The notes: generated by a model not told the origin, from the sequence alone. Positions 1 through 11,992 are shown, numbered from the stretch's first letter. The stretch: DNA of 60,000 nucleotides from Takakia lepidozioides (GCA_030704615.1 CM060732.1:36439053-36499052), one strand, 5' to 3'. Translations and numbers: made by a program.

Positions 1-439
1 GGTTGAAAGTACTATTCAGCTACCTGGCAAGTATTGGCATCTTCAAACATTTTATTAATGAACTTAGCCAGGATATCATGGAGCTGGAGATTGAACCCAA
101 GATCTCATGGCGCTGAAGCATTGAACATCAAATCTCATGGCCTTCAAGCATTGAACCCAGGATCTCAGGAGCTTAAGAGCATTAAATAAGTTTTTCCCTG
201 GGCCCACCAGCCCCACCAAGGGGTCAAGAACCAAGAACCGGAACCGCTTTGGATCTGGAACCGCCGGTTCCCACACATGTGGTCGTAGCTGGAACCGCCG
301 GTTCCGGTTTCCACACAATCCCCAATGAGCGGTTCGGGTTCCGGTTCTGCACAGGCGGGTCCGGTTCCGGTCCGGTTCCACATAACCGGAATCGGAACCG
401 GCGGTTACCCGGGGCCAGGCGGGTAACCGCCCAACACTG
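1..439. mobile_element. hAT-like element, right end (left end not seen)
   Basis: The stretch ends in CCAACACTG, the reverse complement of the hAT-type terminus CAGTGTTGG that opens the next element at 448. The two termini are separated by exactly 8 bp (GTCGAAAC, 440-447), the size of a hAT target duplication. Inside, positions 235-425 carry many GGAACCGG / CCGGTTCC motifs in both orientations, as in hAT subterminal repeats. Positions about 73-186 hold about four imperfect copies of a 30-bp unit (ATTGAACCCAGGATCTCATGG-like). No matching left terminus is visible, so the element is truncated or begins outside the window. No transposase ORF is present. Confidence 0.5.
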
Positions 440-447
440 GTCGAAAC

Positions 448-957
448 CAGTGTTGGACTGGTATCAAGTTTTTTACATACCAGTCTGGTCCGGGTACCAG
501 GCGTATCACAAAGATTTCATACCAGTCTGGTCTATATAATGGTGGATGTATATTTGTCAAAATACTAATATGAGTATGAGTATCATGACCACAATACCAG
601 CTGGTATGAGGTATCAACTCTGGTATCAGCCTTTATGTGTATTGTATTTATTTTCACTTGATATTTGCTATTTGATAAACTTGTAATTCAAGATGGCTTT
701 AGAAGTAAATATACATAAATACAAATGTATAGGCAAATGTACACATAAATTAATATGGTACACATACCAGAGTAAATGAGGTAGACTGCGGGGGAGTACT
801 GGTATTGTGGCTGGTATGAAAAAACTGATACCAGCCTGGTCTGGTATATGACCAAGTATTCTCCCAAACGACACCAGACCGGTCGGGTATCTAATACCAG
901 TGCATATACCAGTACTAAGTTATACCAGTCCTTCACCTATACACCAGTCCAACACTG
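448..957. mobile_element. Non-autonomous hAT-like element with TIRs
   Basis: The 510-bp element starts CAGTGTTGGACTGGT and ends ACCAGTCCAACACTG, perfect 15-bp terminal inverted repeats of the hAT CAGTG class. Flanks are GTCGAAAC (440-447) and CTCGAAAA (958-965), an imperfect 8-bp target duplication matching at 6 of 8 positions. ACCAGTCTGGT-like motifs recur near both ends (for example 478-490, 526-533, 828-845, 885-915), as expected for subterminal transposase sites. There is no coding capacity, so movement would need a transposase in trans. Confidence 0.65.
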
Positions 958-1285
958 CTCGAAAATACGTATCTCCGTTCATACATATGCTACCTGTGTA
1001 GATTAGTAACCTACGTGGCATTCGCTATTAACACCCCTATCGCCCAGTATTGGTAAGTAAGTCGGATGATAAATTATTTGCCCATCAGTAAAATGCTACA
1101 GATTCGTTGATTTGCTCTCCATTTGATGACTTATCCATTCGAAATCACAGCAGGTAACTTGTCGATTCCCTCCCATCTCCTTACCGCCTCGCCACAAAAG
1201 CAAGCTTGAAGTCCCCCCGCAACGCAGTTTCTGTGCAAACATACACACTAGTACGAAGTTTTCTTACAAGACTTGAAGCGCAAGG

Positions 1286-1984
1286 ATGGAAACAGAGTCA
1301 CATTCAACAGATACTGCTCCGGGGATATATGTAAGGAGAGGGAGAGGGAGAGGCGCTACACTATCCAGAGGGGAAATTAATTTGAGCATGCGGTTGAGGC
1401 ACGGGAATTGGGAACACCGTGAGGTTCTTGCAGTGACTAAGCGCAAACATGCAGAGCATGTCGCTCAGAAAGAGCTTGTGGATCCAAGAGCTCACATGGT
1501 CCCCGCTGTGAGAAATGGCACAAATTATCTGAGGAACTGCAGAAAATCATTGGAGCCAAATTCCCTTGAAACGGGAAACATTGTAAAGACAAATGCAACG
1601 GGTTGAACAACAATTTCAAGATTGCCGAGACGATTCAATAGGGAATATTACAATGCCATAGAGGCATTTCAAGGGGAGCGCATTATTAATGCATGCGTCC
1701 ATGTGCGGGATTTGCACTCTAAGGGCGATGGCAACTACTGTGCACTTGTGCCGGAGAATTCCACACAAGAGCCTGAAGCAGTTGCTACTTCATTGATGCA
1801 GGAATTCTTAGGAGATGACTTTGTCCCGGAATCGCAAGTACCTGTAGCAAATTTTGCACCGCAAGCTTCACAAACTGTGCGGGTCCTTGACGATATCTTG
1901 GACACTGCACCGCATGGGAACAATGTAGTCAACTTGTCAGACGCAAGTGCACCTCCACACTCGGGACCACCCGGCAGCACATGA
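1286..1984 (+). pseudogene. Decayed Myb/SANT-like (trihelix-type) DNA-binding protein
   Basis: Frame 2 is open from 1286 to 1984 apart from a TGA at 1604-1606. The first part reads NWEHREVLAVTKRKHAEHVA and then, after a shift near 1500, another frame continues with CEKWHKLSEELQKIIG, NGKHCKDKCNGLNNNFKIAE. This is the pattern of a Myb/SANT-like domain, in which a tryptophan-centred third helix follows a K-x-C-K-D-K stretch; here that tryptophan is Cys and a TGA lies just before NGKHC. Frame 2 then resumes with REYYNAIEAFQGE and a loosely ordered acidic tail. Such domains are common in plant transposon-derived proteins. At least two frameshifts and two nonsense codons make it a pseudogene. Family assignment is by pattern only. 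Confidence 0.4.
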
Positions 1985-3539
1985 ATTAAATATAATCGCC
2001 CAAACATATTTAATACCGCTCAAATTGAAATTGAGGAGCATCGTGCCAAGGCTCAGGACTCCACGCACAATGAACAGTTGAAGTATTTCGCAAAGAGAGA
2101 CAATAAACTTCATCCTACCATGAGTAAGAACATGTGCTTGCTAACCTGAGCAATGTCAATGTGTTGACCATGCTTTTATTTGTGACAAGGAGAAAATTCG
2201 CTCCTCTCAGACTCATCGTCAGAGGACGAGAATAGTCAGCCATAATCAACAACCTTCTAAGCGGTTGATAATGCAAATACATGGCAAATAATAGTGACTT
2301 AGACAACAACATACAATTGACCAGTAGCGAATCAAGATCAAGATCAACCGAGGAGCGAAGAAATACTTTGTAGTGAAGTTTTTTGAATTTTCTACAAGTT
2401 GCAGTACATGAAAGATTTGAATATGTGGTGTAGAACTGAAAGACAGCTCAATTGATTCTCTCTGGCCATTTTGAATAGGCCCTCAATGAATCAAAAAAAT
2501 TCATTGAAAAACAGCCACACTTGCGATGAAGCACTGACATTGCGAATGAAAGAGACGGGGTTTTTCCCACGCACAGGGCAGGTTGGAGGCTGGGCAGCCC
2601 CGGCACTATCCCCTCGGTGTCTGGGACATAGTGCCGAGGCCGGGCATGGTGTAGTATGTCATCGGCATGGGAGAAGCCATGGTAGAGTGGTGTTGGTCCG
2701 GGGGCATCCTTGGTAGGAGCCAGTGTCGATGAGGGAGAACCAGCGAGTTTCATGTGTTTGATGAGGAGTTGGTGTATCTACCAAACAGCTTGGTTGTGTC
2801 TGGTAATCCTTAGTCCGTATATGATTGGGTGTGTACATTGGCCGAGGAAGTGTGGTCATGTATCCTTGGCTGGTGGGGATACTCTGCATAGAGGGCAATA
2901 TGGTGAGGGGTATGTGTGTGGCCAGAAAAGGTGTTTGCGCTAATTACCCATGTATTGTGCGTATAAGTATGGACAATTGGCCTACAAATTTTGGTGACTC
3001 CCCTAGTAGTGGCAGCCACGTAGGTAGGTTACGTGTCGATTTTTTAAATAAATAAATAGAAATAATTTGAAATACTACCGTTCGTCGGACTGCTGCGCCA
3101 CGTCCTTTGTGTCCTCTACACCATGCTGCGCGCGAGCCTTCTTGTGGACTACCTTCCTACCCGCCTCTCCACGCCATGCGGCGCACAAGCTATGGGGCAC
3201 GCCTTGCCATGGACACTATGGACTTGTGGCCTATGATGTGGGACCGCCTCCCATATCTCACACGTAACTAATTTTGGTGTCTGTTTCTGGGCGTTTTAGA
3301 GGCCCGTTCCTGTACGTTACGGCAGGGCACAAACAAGGGGTTGTGTGGACCCCACACAGTCTACAGATACGTTTGTCATGTTAGGAAATCTCTATCAATT
3401 TTCACATTTTAGAAAGTCTATTTAAGATTATTTGAATAGGTGGATGTCTATCGTTAGCAGCTTTCTCCTCATCAGTATTGGGTGATGGTTTAGGTGTAAC
3501 ATTTCAAGGCTCATTTGGACTCCACAACAGTAATGCAAG
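1985..3539. other. Intergenic, no supported gene; one hairpin
   Basis: Short ORFs here have no recognisable domain. The only structure noted is the hairpin at 2601-2636. Confidence 0.5.
2601..2636. repeat. Hairpin repeat, copy 1
   Basis: CGGCACTAT (2601-2609) pairs with ATAGTGCCG (2628-2636) around a loop containing GTGTCTGGGAC. A sequence with the same stem core CACTAT/ATAGTG and the same GTGTCTGGGACATAGTG segment lies at 36750-36781. Confidence 0.6.
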
Positions 3540-5436
3540 ACGTATCAGACTGACAGTAGTTGAAATCTTGTTTTCTATGAGGGGATTAGCAGTAGATCTA
3601 TTTGAAAAAAGTTGAGCACTGGTTTTTCAAGAAGAAACATCTGATCGTGGTTTAAGTGTTATTTAAGTGTTCTTTCAGGTGCTATCCAGCTTGTCAATTC
3701 TGTTGTCTTCCAGTACTCAAGGGTTCAGTTAACTCTCTTGTGGTGGTCGTCTTATGTCATGGTGGGATATGGTTATTAGGAAAATTTGTAGGGAGGACAT
3801 TCTCTCGTTTCTGTAGTAATTCAGGGGAAATGGTGAGTGGTCTTTATTGGCTTGTTGGGGTGTTCTTTGTTGGAGACTCTGGTGATAGCTGTAAGATCTC
3901 CCTCTCCCTCTGGATTCGTTGGAAAAATTATGATGACGGACTCCTGTTATATTACAAAGCACATGCAAGTTGATAACTCGGATTAGGGTAGCCAGTGAAA
4001 CTCATGCTTTCATGAAAAGGCTGGCATTGTGGAGAAATGCTAGAAAAAAAGAGGTAGGAAATGTGGAGGATGTTTTGCTCTCCTAACACTAATTAATTTT
4101 TGTTAAAGATATCATAATCTGTCTATGAACAGTAAGTGGTTGAGGAGCGCAATGTCTGTAGCCGATAATTTGCCAGTGCTGTTCCCGGCCAAGACCTTGC
4201 CATGACATTTCAAAGTGGACTCTCAATTTGTTGAAGGTATGAGTGGACAACGACCGACAGACCTGCAGCGCTCGAATGTTGTGGACCTTTTGTTATTGTT
4301 TGTATTATTGTGGTTATCGGTAAGTAAGTATCAGACTAAAAGTAGTTGAAATCTTTCTTTTTCTTTCCTATGAGGGGATTAGCAATAGATCTCTTTGAAA
4401 GAAGTTGGTCACTGGTTTTTCAAGAAAACACTCATAATTTGATCGTTGTTTAAGTGTTGCTAGTTCTCTGAAAGTATTGTGGCTGCCTTCAGGTGTTACC
4501 CCGCTTGTCAATCTTGTTCTCTTCCAGTCTACAGGTTGGGTTAACTCTCTTGTGGCGGTCGTCTACATGGTGGGATATGGTCATCAACATATCTCGCACA
4601 TAGTACACGACCGCCACAAGAGAGTTTTATGAAAATATTATGGCTTCTTTCAGGTGTTACCCAGCTTGTCAATTCTGTTCTCTTTCAATCTAAGGGTTGG
4701 GTTAACTCTCTTGTGGCGGTCGTCTACATGGGGGGATATGGTCATCGACATATCTCGCACATAGTACATGACCGCCACAAGAGAGTTCTATGAAAATATT
4801 ATGGCTTCCTTCAGGTGTTACCCAACTTGTCAATTCTGTTCTCTTCCAATCTAAGGGTTGGGTTAACTCTCTTGTGGCGGTCGTCTACATGGTGGGATAT
4901 GGTCATCAGGAAAAATCGCAACGATTATACCTGTGATATATCTTGCACATAGTACACAACCGCCACAAGAGAGTTCTATGAAAATATCATGGCTTCCTTC
5001 AGGTTTTACACAACTTGTCAATTCTGTTCTCTTCCAATCTAAGGGTTGGGTTGATTCTCTTGTGGCGGTTGTCTACATGGTGGGATATGGTCAGATTTTT
5101 CCCTGCGACATATCCCAGAAGAGAGTTATGTGAGAATATTGTGGCTTCCTTTAGGGTGTTACCCAACTTGTCAGCTCTGTTCTCTTCCAGTCTAAGGGTT
5201 GGGTTAACTCTCTTGTGGCGGTCGTCTACATGGTGGAATATGGCCATCAGGAAAAACCGCAGGGAGAGAACATTCTCTCATTTCTGTAGCAATTCAGGAG
5301 AAAGGGTGAGTGCTCTTTATTGTCTTGTTGGGGTGTTCTTTGGTGAAGACTTTGGTGACAGCTCTGAGATCTTCCTTTAGATTCTTCGGAAAAATTATGA
5401 CGACGGACTTCTGGTATACTACAAAGCACATGCAAG
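3540..5436. repeat. Segmental duplication containing a hairpin-bearing tandem array
   Basis: The segment at about 3540-3975 is repeated as about 4330-5436: both begin with AGTAGTTGAAATCTT and end with GCACATGCAAGTTGAT. The second copy has expanded in the middle into tandem units of about 161 bp. Each unit carries CTCTCTTGTGGCGGTCGT (arms start at 4545, 4706, 4867, about 5056 and 5209). In the first two or three units the reverse complement of that 18-mer follows about 62 bp later (4607-4624, about 4768-4785, about 4956-4973), so each unit can fold into a long hairpin. No coding function is seen. Confidence 0.75.
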
Positions 5437-5770
5437 TTGATGGCAAGTGATATATGAGGCCCGGGAGTTGAATGCTCCCTCAGCGGGCTTGCCTGCGTGG
5501 CCCCACCCCGCCCTCCGCCTCCCCACCCCCTCGCGGCAAAGCCGCGGCCCGCGGTCGCCGCGCCAGCGCCCCCGCCCCCCCCCCCCCCCCGCTCCACCCG
5601 CCGCCCCCGCGCCGGGTCCATGGCTTGCAAAAGTACGGTCACACATTGAACTCCGTGTGACTGTATTTCACGCATCGTCATGCATGCCCTATGAATGCAT
5701 GTGCATTAATCACATCATGACTTTGTTATCATACACTCATGTATGTGTTCACATGCCTCCTCATACAGTC
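5436..5770 (+). repeat. GC-rich dispersed repeat, copy 1
   Basis: Starts GGCAAGTGATATATGAGGCC, continues through a CG-rich core (GGCAAAGCCGCGGCCCGCGG and a long C run near 5577-5590) and ends in ATGCATGTGCATTA-type sequence followed by a CCTCxTCATA motif. A second copy, inverted, lies at about 36360-36685 and matches over the whole length, including GGGAGTTGAATGCTCCCTCA. No ORF shared by the copies. It could be a SINE-like or MITE-like family; ends and target duplication are not resolved. Confidence 0.6.
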
Positions 5771-5989
5771 ATATTGGAGACCCGCAACACAGATATTTGA
5801 AATTTGAACCAGCCCTAGAGCATAGAGACACATCTTGGAGACCATGAACATTCAAATTCAAAATTTGAAAGAGCATTGGTTGTACCTGCAAAACGAATGG
5901 ACGTCATTTAGCGGATGTTTGTTTTTCATCCAGATGATTGACCACCTGTCCCCAGCGTCTTCGTCCCCTCATTCTCATCCTCCTCGTCA

Positions 5990-8026
5990 TCAGATGTTTC
6001 ATTTGACCTCCTTTTTATCCTGTTGTTGTGGCGATGGATTTCGTTATCAATTCTGAGAACTTTCCGACCCTTGGAACCCACCTCCACCTTGAGCAAGCCG
6101 GCCTCATGCTTGAAGTGGTAGGGCGCCTGAAAACAGAAAATGGAGAGGTCCGTAAACTCCAGCAGCTCATCCATTTTCCTGCAACCAAATCGTACGACAT
6201 AAAAGGCACGTCCGGGGATGCAAGTGAGGCATGGGCAGTATACAAAATCATCTCCTTGCGGGAGAAGTACCCTAACGAGACTGTATTCTGCGACTACATG
6301 GACATCGAGTGGCTTCCGAAAGCCAAAATATGGATGAAAGGTTCTAGAAACATTCCCCATGCCTCTCAAGATACTAATGCTGCCATTGAAGCTTATCATG
6401 GGAACCTTAAAGCGCAATTGAAGTGCACCAAAAGTGTCTTGACTAGCAGGAGGGTGGATTGGCTCATCTCTGAAGGGCAGTTGCAGGGTTGAGTGGACCA
6501 AAAACGGCAGATCCTGCTCCATGAAAGTCCATGACCAAAAAACAAAATTGATGATACTATCTCAAAATATTTTTTAAATGATAGATAATGGTATACTGAA
6601 CATATTTAGTAAAGAGTCCTACCCCAAATATTAAAGATATAATTCATTAAATATTTTAGTCTATTATTTAGAGAAATTATGAAAACTAAAAATTAGAGTT
6701 TACAAAAACATTTCAATATGACACCTAGCCATTGAAGATTATAGATTTTTATACTTCTAGAAAAACAATGACACCCAAAATCCAAAAAACAAGATGAGTT
6801 ATGGACTTTTCAAAAAACGCCTATTTGTTTTACATATATTAGTCCATATGAGTCAAATGACAAATGATTTTGCCACTTCAAACACATAGCTATGATGTGG
6901 ACCAAAATGGCCACCTTATGTCCAAATTTCAATGGAATTCACCAATGGCACATAGGAGAACTTGAGTCCATTGTAATTCCATTCATTGTGGTAACAGTCC
7001 ACAATGACGGTGTTCAAAAGTCCATAGCGGAGTCATTTCTTATCGGATTCATGATTGGAGAGTTGCTATGGGTGCGTATTGAAGCTAGGAATCCAATGAC
7101 ATATATATTTGCTGGTTTTAATGAGTTAATTAAATTTCAATTGATGACACTATCAATTGCAGTCATCTAAAACTGTGATGGTAACGTCCATTTTGGTCCA
7201 ATCAACCCTGCATTCACCCTGAACTCACTGGTGATGTCCTAACCCATTACTGGTACATGTCTCATGCGAAAGCATATGGATTTGTCCGAAACAAACGGTT
7301 GGAGGGGTTTGTGTGCAGTTCCATATTGCTTGCCAAGCACATTTCAGATGCCAACGTCCTGCTGCCGCATATCCCCGATGGCCCCGCAACAGTTCAATGC
7401 CCACGTGATTTGGGTACGACATTCACAATCCACAAACCTGAATCACAGTGGGCTTCCTGTGATTGCCCTTGGGCCTAAAAGGGCAATTTGTGCGCACACC
7501 AAGTGAAGGTTTTGAAGATGATCCACCCTCATCTCCAGGATGGGCTGATTGTAAGTTTTGTATAACTCTCATGGGCACATGTAAAGGTGGCCTTCAAAAT
7601 TTGGTGGGAGGTTCTCAATCCTCGACTTCCATCCCTTCCTCTTCGCAAACTCCCCCAATTCAGAGGTCCCCTTCTTTGTCTCAGAAAAGTCCCTTGCACA
7701 ACCTGCAAGCCCTGATTTCTAGTGAATGGCAAACCATTCTCCAACTGACAGAGTCCAATGAGTACCTCCAGCAACATCTCCTTGCCTTGGTTAGAGCTGC
7801 AAAGGGAAAGATTCTTGACTTGACTACCACGAGGGAGGAGGGTGTTCAATACCCTCGCGACAAACCAGTTATGACTGTTGTCGATGATGGCAAGGGAAAG
7901 TCTCTCGTCCGTTTCAAAGACTTTTTGGAAACGAATGGGCACAGCAGGAAACGCCCACCCTTGCCCACACATAGCACGGCCAATAAGAGATTATATACGG
8001 CTGAAGGTGTCCAGGTGCTGCACTAA
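5990..8026 (+). pseudogene. MULE transposase, C-terminal half with SWIM finger, disrupted
   Basis: 6028-6487 reads through FCDYMDIEWLPKAKIWMKG, IPHASQDTNAAIEAYHG and RRVDWLIS, the C-terminal part of the transposase core of plant MULEs. After an inserted element (6488-7209) the gene resumes: THYWYMSHAKAYGFVRNKRL, then a SWIM zinc finger CDCPWA-stop-KGNLCAH (about 7465-7503), split by a TAA. A GTAAGT donor-like site follows at 7551, and a Ser/Pro/Gln-rich tail ends at 8026. The N-terminal catalytic Asp blocks are absent, so this is a 5'-truncated, nonsense- and insertion-disrupted copy. A long minus-strand ORF over the same DNA is a shadow. MULE transposases move DNA elements by cut and paste; this one is inactive. 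Confidence 0.7.
6488..7209. mobile_element. 720-bp TIR element inserted in the MULE gene
   Basis: The insert begins GGGTTGAGTGGACCAAAA and ends TTTTGGTCCAATCAACCC, inverted repeats of about 18 bp with one mismatch, flanked on both sides by TGCA (a possible 4-bp target duplication, ambiguous because TGCA is palindromic). It interrupts the MULE reading frame between SEGQL and the downstream THYWYM block. The interior is AT-rich; the 93-codon ORF at 6892-7170 has no recognisable domain. Superfamily not assigned. Confidence 0.6.
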
Positions 8027-10615
8027 AGGGTGTGACATTCTTCCCAAACAGTGATTTGGATTTATGTTCACAGTCAGTGACACTGTTTCCATGTGTGGAG
8101 GCACAATGATGGCAGGCATGATACCCGGGGATGTAAGCACATAAGGTGGCAGCGGACTTCCCAGGGTTGAATCCCGGTCTGAACACCATTGGAGGTATTT
8201 GAATGGGTTTTTCAGGGAATTGTCATCCTATATATGGTGCAATACAATATTGCAAAGTTGCTCGTGCCTCTGCAGTGCCTTTCGTGCTACCCTCCTTCAC
8301 TTAATTTCTGCTATTATCGCTCCAAGAACTTGTCATATACCCTTGAAGTGACGGCAGCTTATATTTACTTAGCATTATTATTTTTGAAAGGTGACAATCC
8401 AAGAACATTGACCTTTATAATATGGTAGTATATCTGCTGTATTCGTTTTTCATTCGGCTACAAGATTTTGCCTTCAGCCTCATGGCATATGATGTGACAA
8501 TGAGTTGTGTCACTCACTTTGTTTTGTTGAAGCTCAGTGGTTTCCTCATACCAGGAATACAAGTATCAGTCTCCAGTATATATTCAGTTTTGCAACATTG
8601 GTTTCATTTCTATTTCAACTGTGACTGCTTTAAAATGCAGAAATTGTTTTCACATTGTGCAAATGAAGTGACACTGTGTGTTGTGTGGAAGACAGCTGAA
8701 TGAAGATCCTTACCTCGACATGAACACGTGTATGAGTAATACTTGTGTAACTGGTTTGTAAGGGACTGCCTTCCCTCCAACTCCTGCACATTATCAAATG
8801 ACTAATATCCTGCATCCACTGTCCTACCTATGTGACACAGATTTTGGGCTTACCTTATATGCTCGAGCTATTTACAACACCAGCCTCTAGCATAATAGGC
8901 CTCATTCCAATTATGTTATGATGGCTTTCAAGATGGACTATAAAAATACAACATTGGATATAATACTGTGGGTTCATTACTCTTGAGCCAGTGCTGACTT
9001 CTCGTGCACTATGAGGATACATCCAATGACAACATTCACAGTCTGCGGAGGCAGTGCAAACAATCCAGGGGAGAATGTGCAATCCGTCAAAGCACTGAAG
9101 CACTGCAAACAAGTAAGGACTGAAAACACGGTAGCACAGCACTGCATTCAACCACTGCTCACACTGAAGCAGCCAACTGGCGAAGCCCAAAAAACACAGA
9201 CATGGAACAGAATCGATTCTTATACTCAGATAGAATCAAAACAGAACATGAAACAAGACCGGGACAAATTGTCATTGTACCCCATTGCATCATCCCACCT
9301 CAGTCGAAGACAAATCCACATTCTACCTGAACCCATCATTATTGTATCACGAACAATCATTCCCCTATCTTTGAAGAACTTCCACTCCCGACCTTCAGCA
9401 ACGCAGACAGGGCTGGACTCACCCTTAGGGCAGCTACATTCTCAGTCACCTCCTCCAACCATGTTTTCTCCACAATGTCTGTCTTGTCCATGATAAAAGC
9501 TTCAGTGGGGGTGATGCCGAGGGACCAAGGCATAGTTTCCGGTGGTTTTGCGGCATGAGACTACTTCTTCAGGCGCATGGTAAATGTGCCCTTCAGGAGC
9601 AGACTACTTCCAGCACGATGAAGGCACTTCCTCAAATTGAAACTGGTACCTTCTTCAGGACATTGGAGTCATCTGCCTCTACAACCCAAAACTTGTTCTC
9701 TCCCTCTGGAATGTTCACCTCCATCCAGACATGCTCCCCTGATATTCGTGCCCTCTTTGCCGTGTCTACGTTGAAGCCACTGTCCTCAGCTGCAGTAGCC
9801 ACCACATTCCAGATGGGAAGAGGGATGCCCATGGTGATGTACTGAATGCCATATGTCTTCGGGGCATTCCCCTTCTGCATAACTATAATGTCTACAAGGC
9901 CGACCTCTTTGGCCATTGTAGGCCCAAAAACTGCAACAAAAGTGTGTGTCCCCACCTTTGTCGGGTGCAGGGATTCTGAAATGTCCCTGCCATCCTATAC
10001 AAGTACCTGCAGTGTGGAAGCCCAAGCAGCTGAAATGAACGCCATTTCGTGGGGAGACACTGAAAACAGTCAAACCACTACAACACTGAAGTACTGTGGA
10101 ACTGGAAAGAAGTAAGAACTCCACACTGCAGCACTGAAGCGCTATGTGCCACTGAACACGCCGAAGCACTGAAGCGGTCAAGCCCAAGAACAAAAGAAGA
10201 CACAGCCTGGGGTTCAAAGCCTACATAGTACACACTTTAACTTGGGGTTACCCTACCTAGTTCCGTGCACGGTTCGAAATTGCCCGCCACGACCCTTCCT
10301 CTTTCCCCCCAACTGTGCCATGTATCACTCCACACGTGTCCACCACTTTGCGCCTGTAATACATATTGCGTTCCTCTCGTCGTGGTGTTTTCAGAATCTC
10401 TGGTATTGTGTTCTTGTGTTCCATCGCAGTTTTTTGATGTTACCTTGTCAGCTCTGTTCTGTGTTCCTTCGCTCCATTGCATAGTCCATAGCTCAGGGTC
10501 AACATTCCGCAGTTCTCACCAATCTGCGTGTACTGTATTTTCGAGCTTCGTCTTCCCATCGCCCTCTCCGTCCTGAGTCATTGCAGCTATCGCTCACATT
10601 CTGCTTTTCCGAGCA
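8027..10615. other. Non-coding or decayed repeat sequence
   Basis: A minus-strand open stretch at 9632-9955 (GIQYITMGIPLPIWNVVATA) continues in a shifted frame to about 9360 (SLGITPTEAFIMDKTDIVE) and looks like a decayed coding region of unknown family. Positions 9050-9200 and 10040-10195 are imperfect direct repeats (ACTGAAGCACTG-type runs ending GAAGCCCAAxAAxA). No gene is supported. Confidence 0.4.
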
Positions 10616-11992
10616 ATGGTCTGCTTAGATTCCGCTTCTTTTACAATGTCCGACCTTAGTACCCATTCCTCCATTCCCTGGCTGCAGGAGCAGCCCGAGG
10701 TTGATGATGACACAATGAAAGAGTTATTGGGTGACCTTGGCGGCATTGTGGGGTCTCGCATTTCCCTTTTGGAAGCACTGGTGGACTGGTCACAACCAAC
10801 AGCACATCATTCTCGGGGCACATGAATCTGCAGATAGAGTGGCTTGGTGTGGTTTCTATGACAAAAGTAGCACTGAATCTGCAAAGCTTCCAAACACCAT
10901 GGTGCTGAGGTCGAGGTTCTTGTGTGCTCCAAATGAGGAGTTTGGACCCAGACAAGAAAAATGAATGCTTTCATGTTCTCACTGTATTCCAGTGGATGGG
11001 TGGAGGTTGGGACTCCATCAAGCTCATTGGCGCTCTCCCCACCCCTATTTGGAGGATGCTTCAGCGAAGAAATTCACCAGAGAGGCCATGGACTGCAGCT
11101 GGGGACCTTTGTGTGACCCTTCAGGGTGGTTCAATGCATGTGATGTTTGCTTCTGCAATGCACACTGGAGACATATGCCATGGCCCAGCACATGTTTCCA
11201 GTCGGGTTGCTTTAGCCCCCCACATCAGCGAAGAAATGAAAGCATCGGTATTGCATAACTTGCGCCTCGGACTAAGCATCAACAAAATCATGGCGAAGCA
11301 CATGCAATGGGTGAAGGAGACTATGGAAAGTGGGTTGGAGGCAGATCGTGACACATTCCTCTTGTCCTGGGACATTCGCAACATTGCCAACAAGTGTAAT
11401 GAGGAAACATTTTAAAAACACCCAAATGATGCTCATAGTGTGCGGATGTGGGTGGAGCCAAACCCTGAAAGTGTTTTCTACTACCATGAAGAGTCCAACC
11501 ACCCTGCCTGGTCTTCTCATAGCCGAAAACTCGACCTTCCATTTGTCTTGGGCATACAGACACAATGGCAGAAAAAAACAGATGGTGATTCACGGTCATT
11601 CTCGAATTGTGGCATGCGATGCAACATTCGGGACAAACGAGAAAAAAAATATATTCCATGTTCACAAATTGTCGACCCGCATTCCACAAAACTATTATGT
11701 ACATGAACAAAACTCATAACCCCCTCCTTCCTCTGTATTCCTAATGTTTTCTGGTGAATGCTTGTGATTGCAGTATCATTTGTACACCATGATGGTGTTT
11801 GATGAGTGGCTGAATGGTATTCCAGTCGTGTACATAATCACGGCCAGGTGCAAAGCCACTGATCTGTGACCTTGGATGGAGGCACTAAATGGAGAGATGA
11901 AAGCCTGCAAGGCCGATTGGCAACCCAATGCCTTCATTGTGGACGACGCGGATGCGGAAATCGCTGCTATGAGGTAACTTCGCCAAAGGCAT
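10616..11992 (+). pseudogene. MULE transposase, N-terminal half, frameshifted
   Basis: Coding pieces in changing frames run HIILGAHESADRVAWCGFYD, HISEEMKASVLHNLRLGLSI, LDLPFVLGIQTQWQ, then the first catalytic block CDATFGTNEKK (about 11620-11650). After an intron-like gap ending in TTGCAG at 11773 the gene continues LYTMMVFDEWLNGIPV and ADWQPNAFIVDDADAEIAA. The FGTN and VDDADAEI motifs are hallmarks of the plant MULE catalytic domain. A TGA lies in the segment ATDL-stop-PWMEAL (about 11867). The copy ends at about 11973 with a GTAACT splice-like site; everything C-terminal is missing, and gypsy sequence begins shortly after. It complements the 3' half at 5990-8026 but is on a separate copy. 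Confidence 0.7.

Noticed and set aside
5447-5800. Pro/Arg-rich ORFs across the GC-rich repeat
   Set aside because: They come from CG- and C-rich repeat DNA; the second copy of the repeat does not keep the frame.
5926-6522. Long minus-strand ORF of 198 codons
   Set aside because: The plus strand over the same DNA carries clear MULE motifs (IPHASQDTNAAIEAYHG, RRVDWLIS); the minus frame is a shadow.
6892-7170. 93-codon ORF inside the 720-bp TIR insert
   Set aside because: No domain, and AT-rich sequence with hydrophobic low-information content; no evidence of a transposase.
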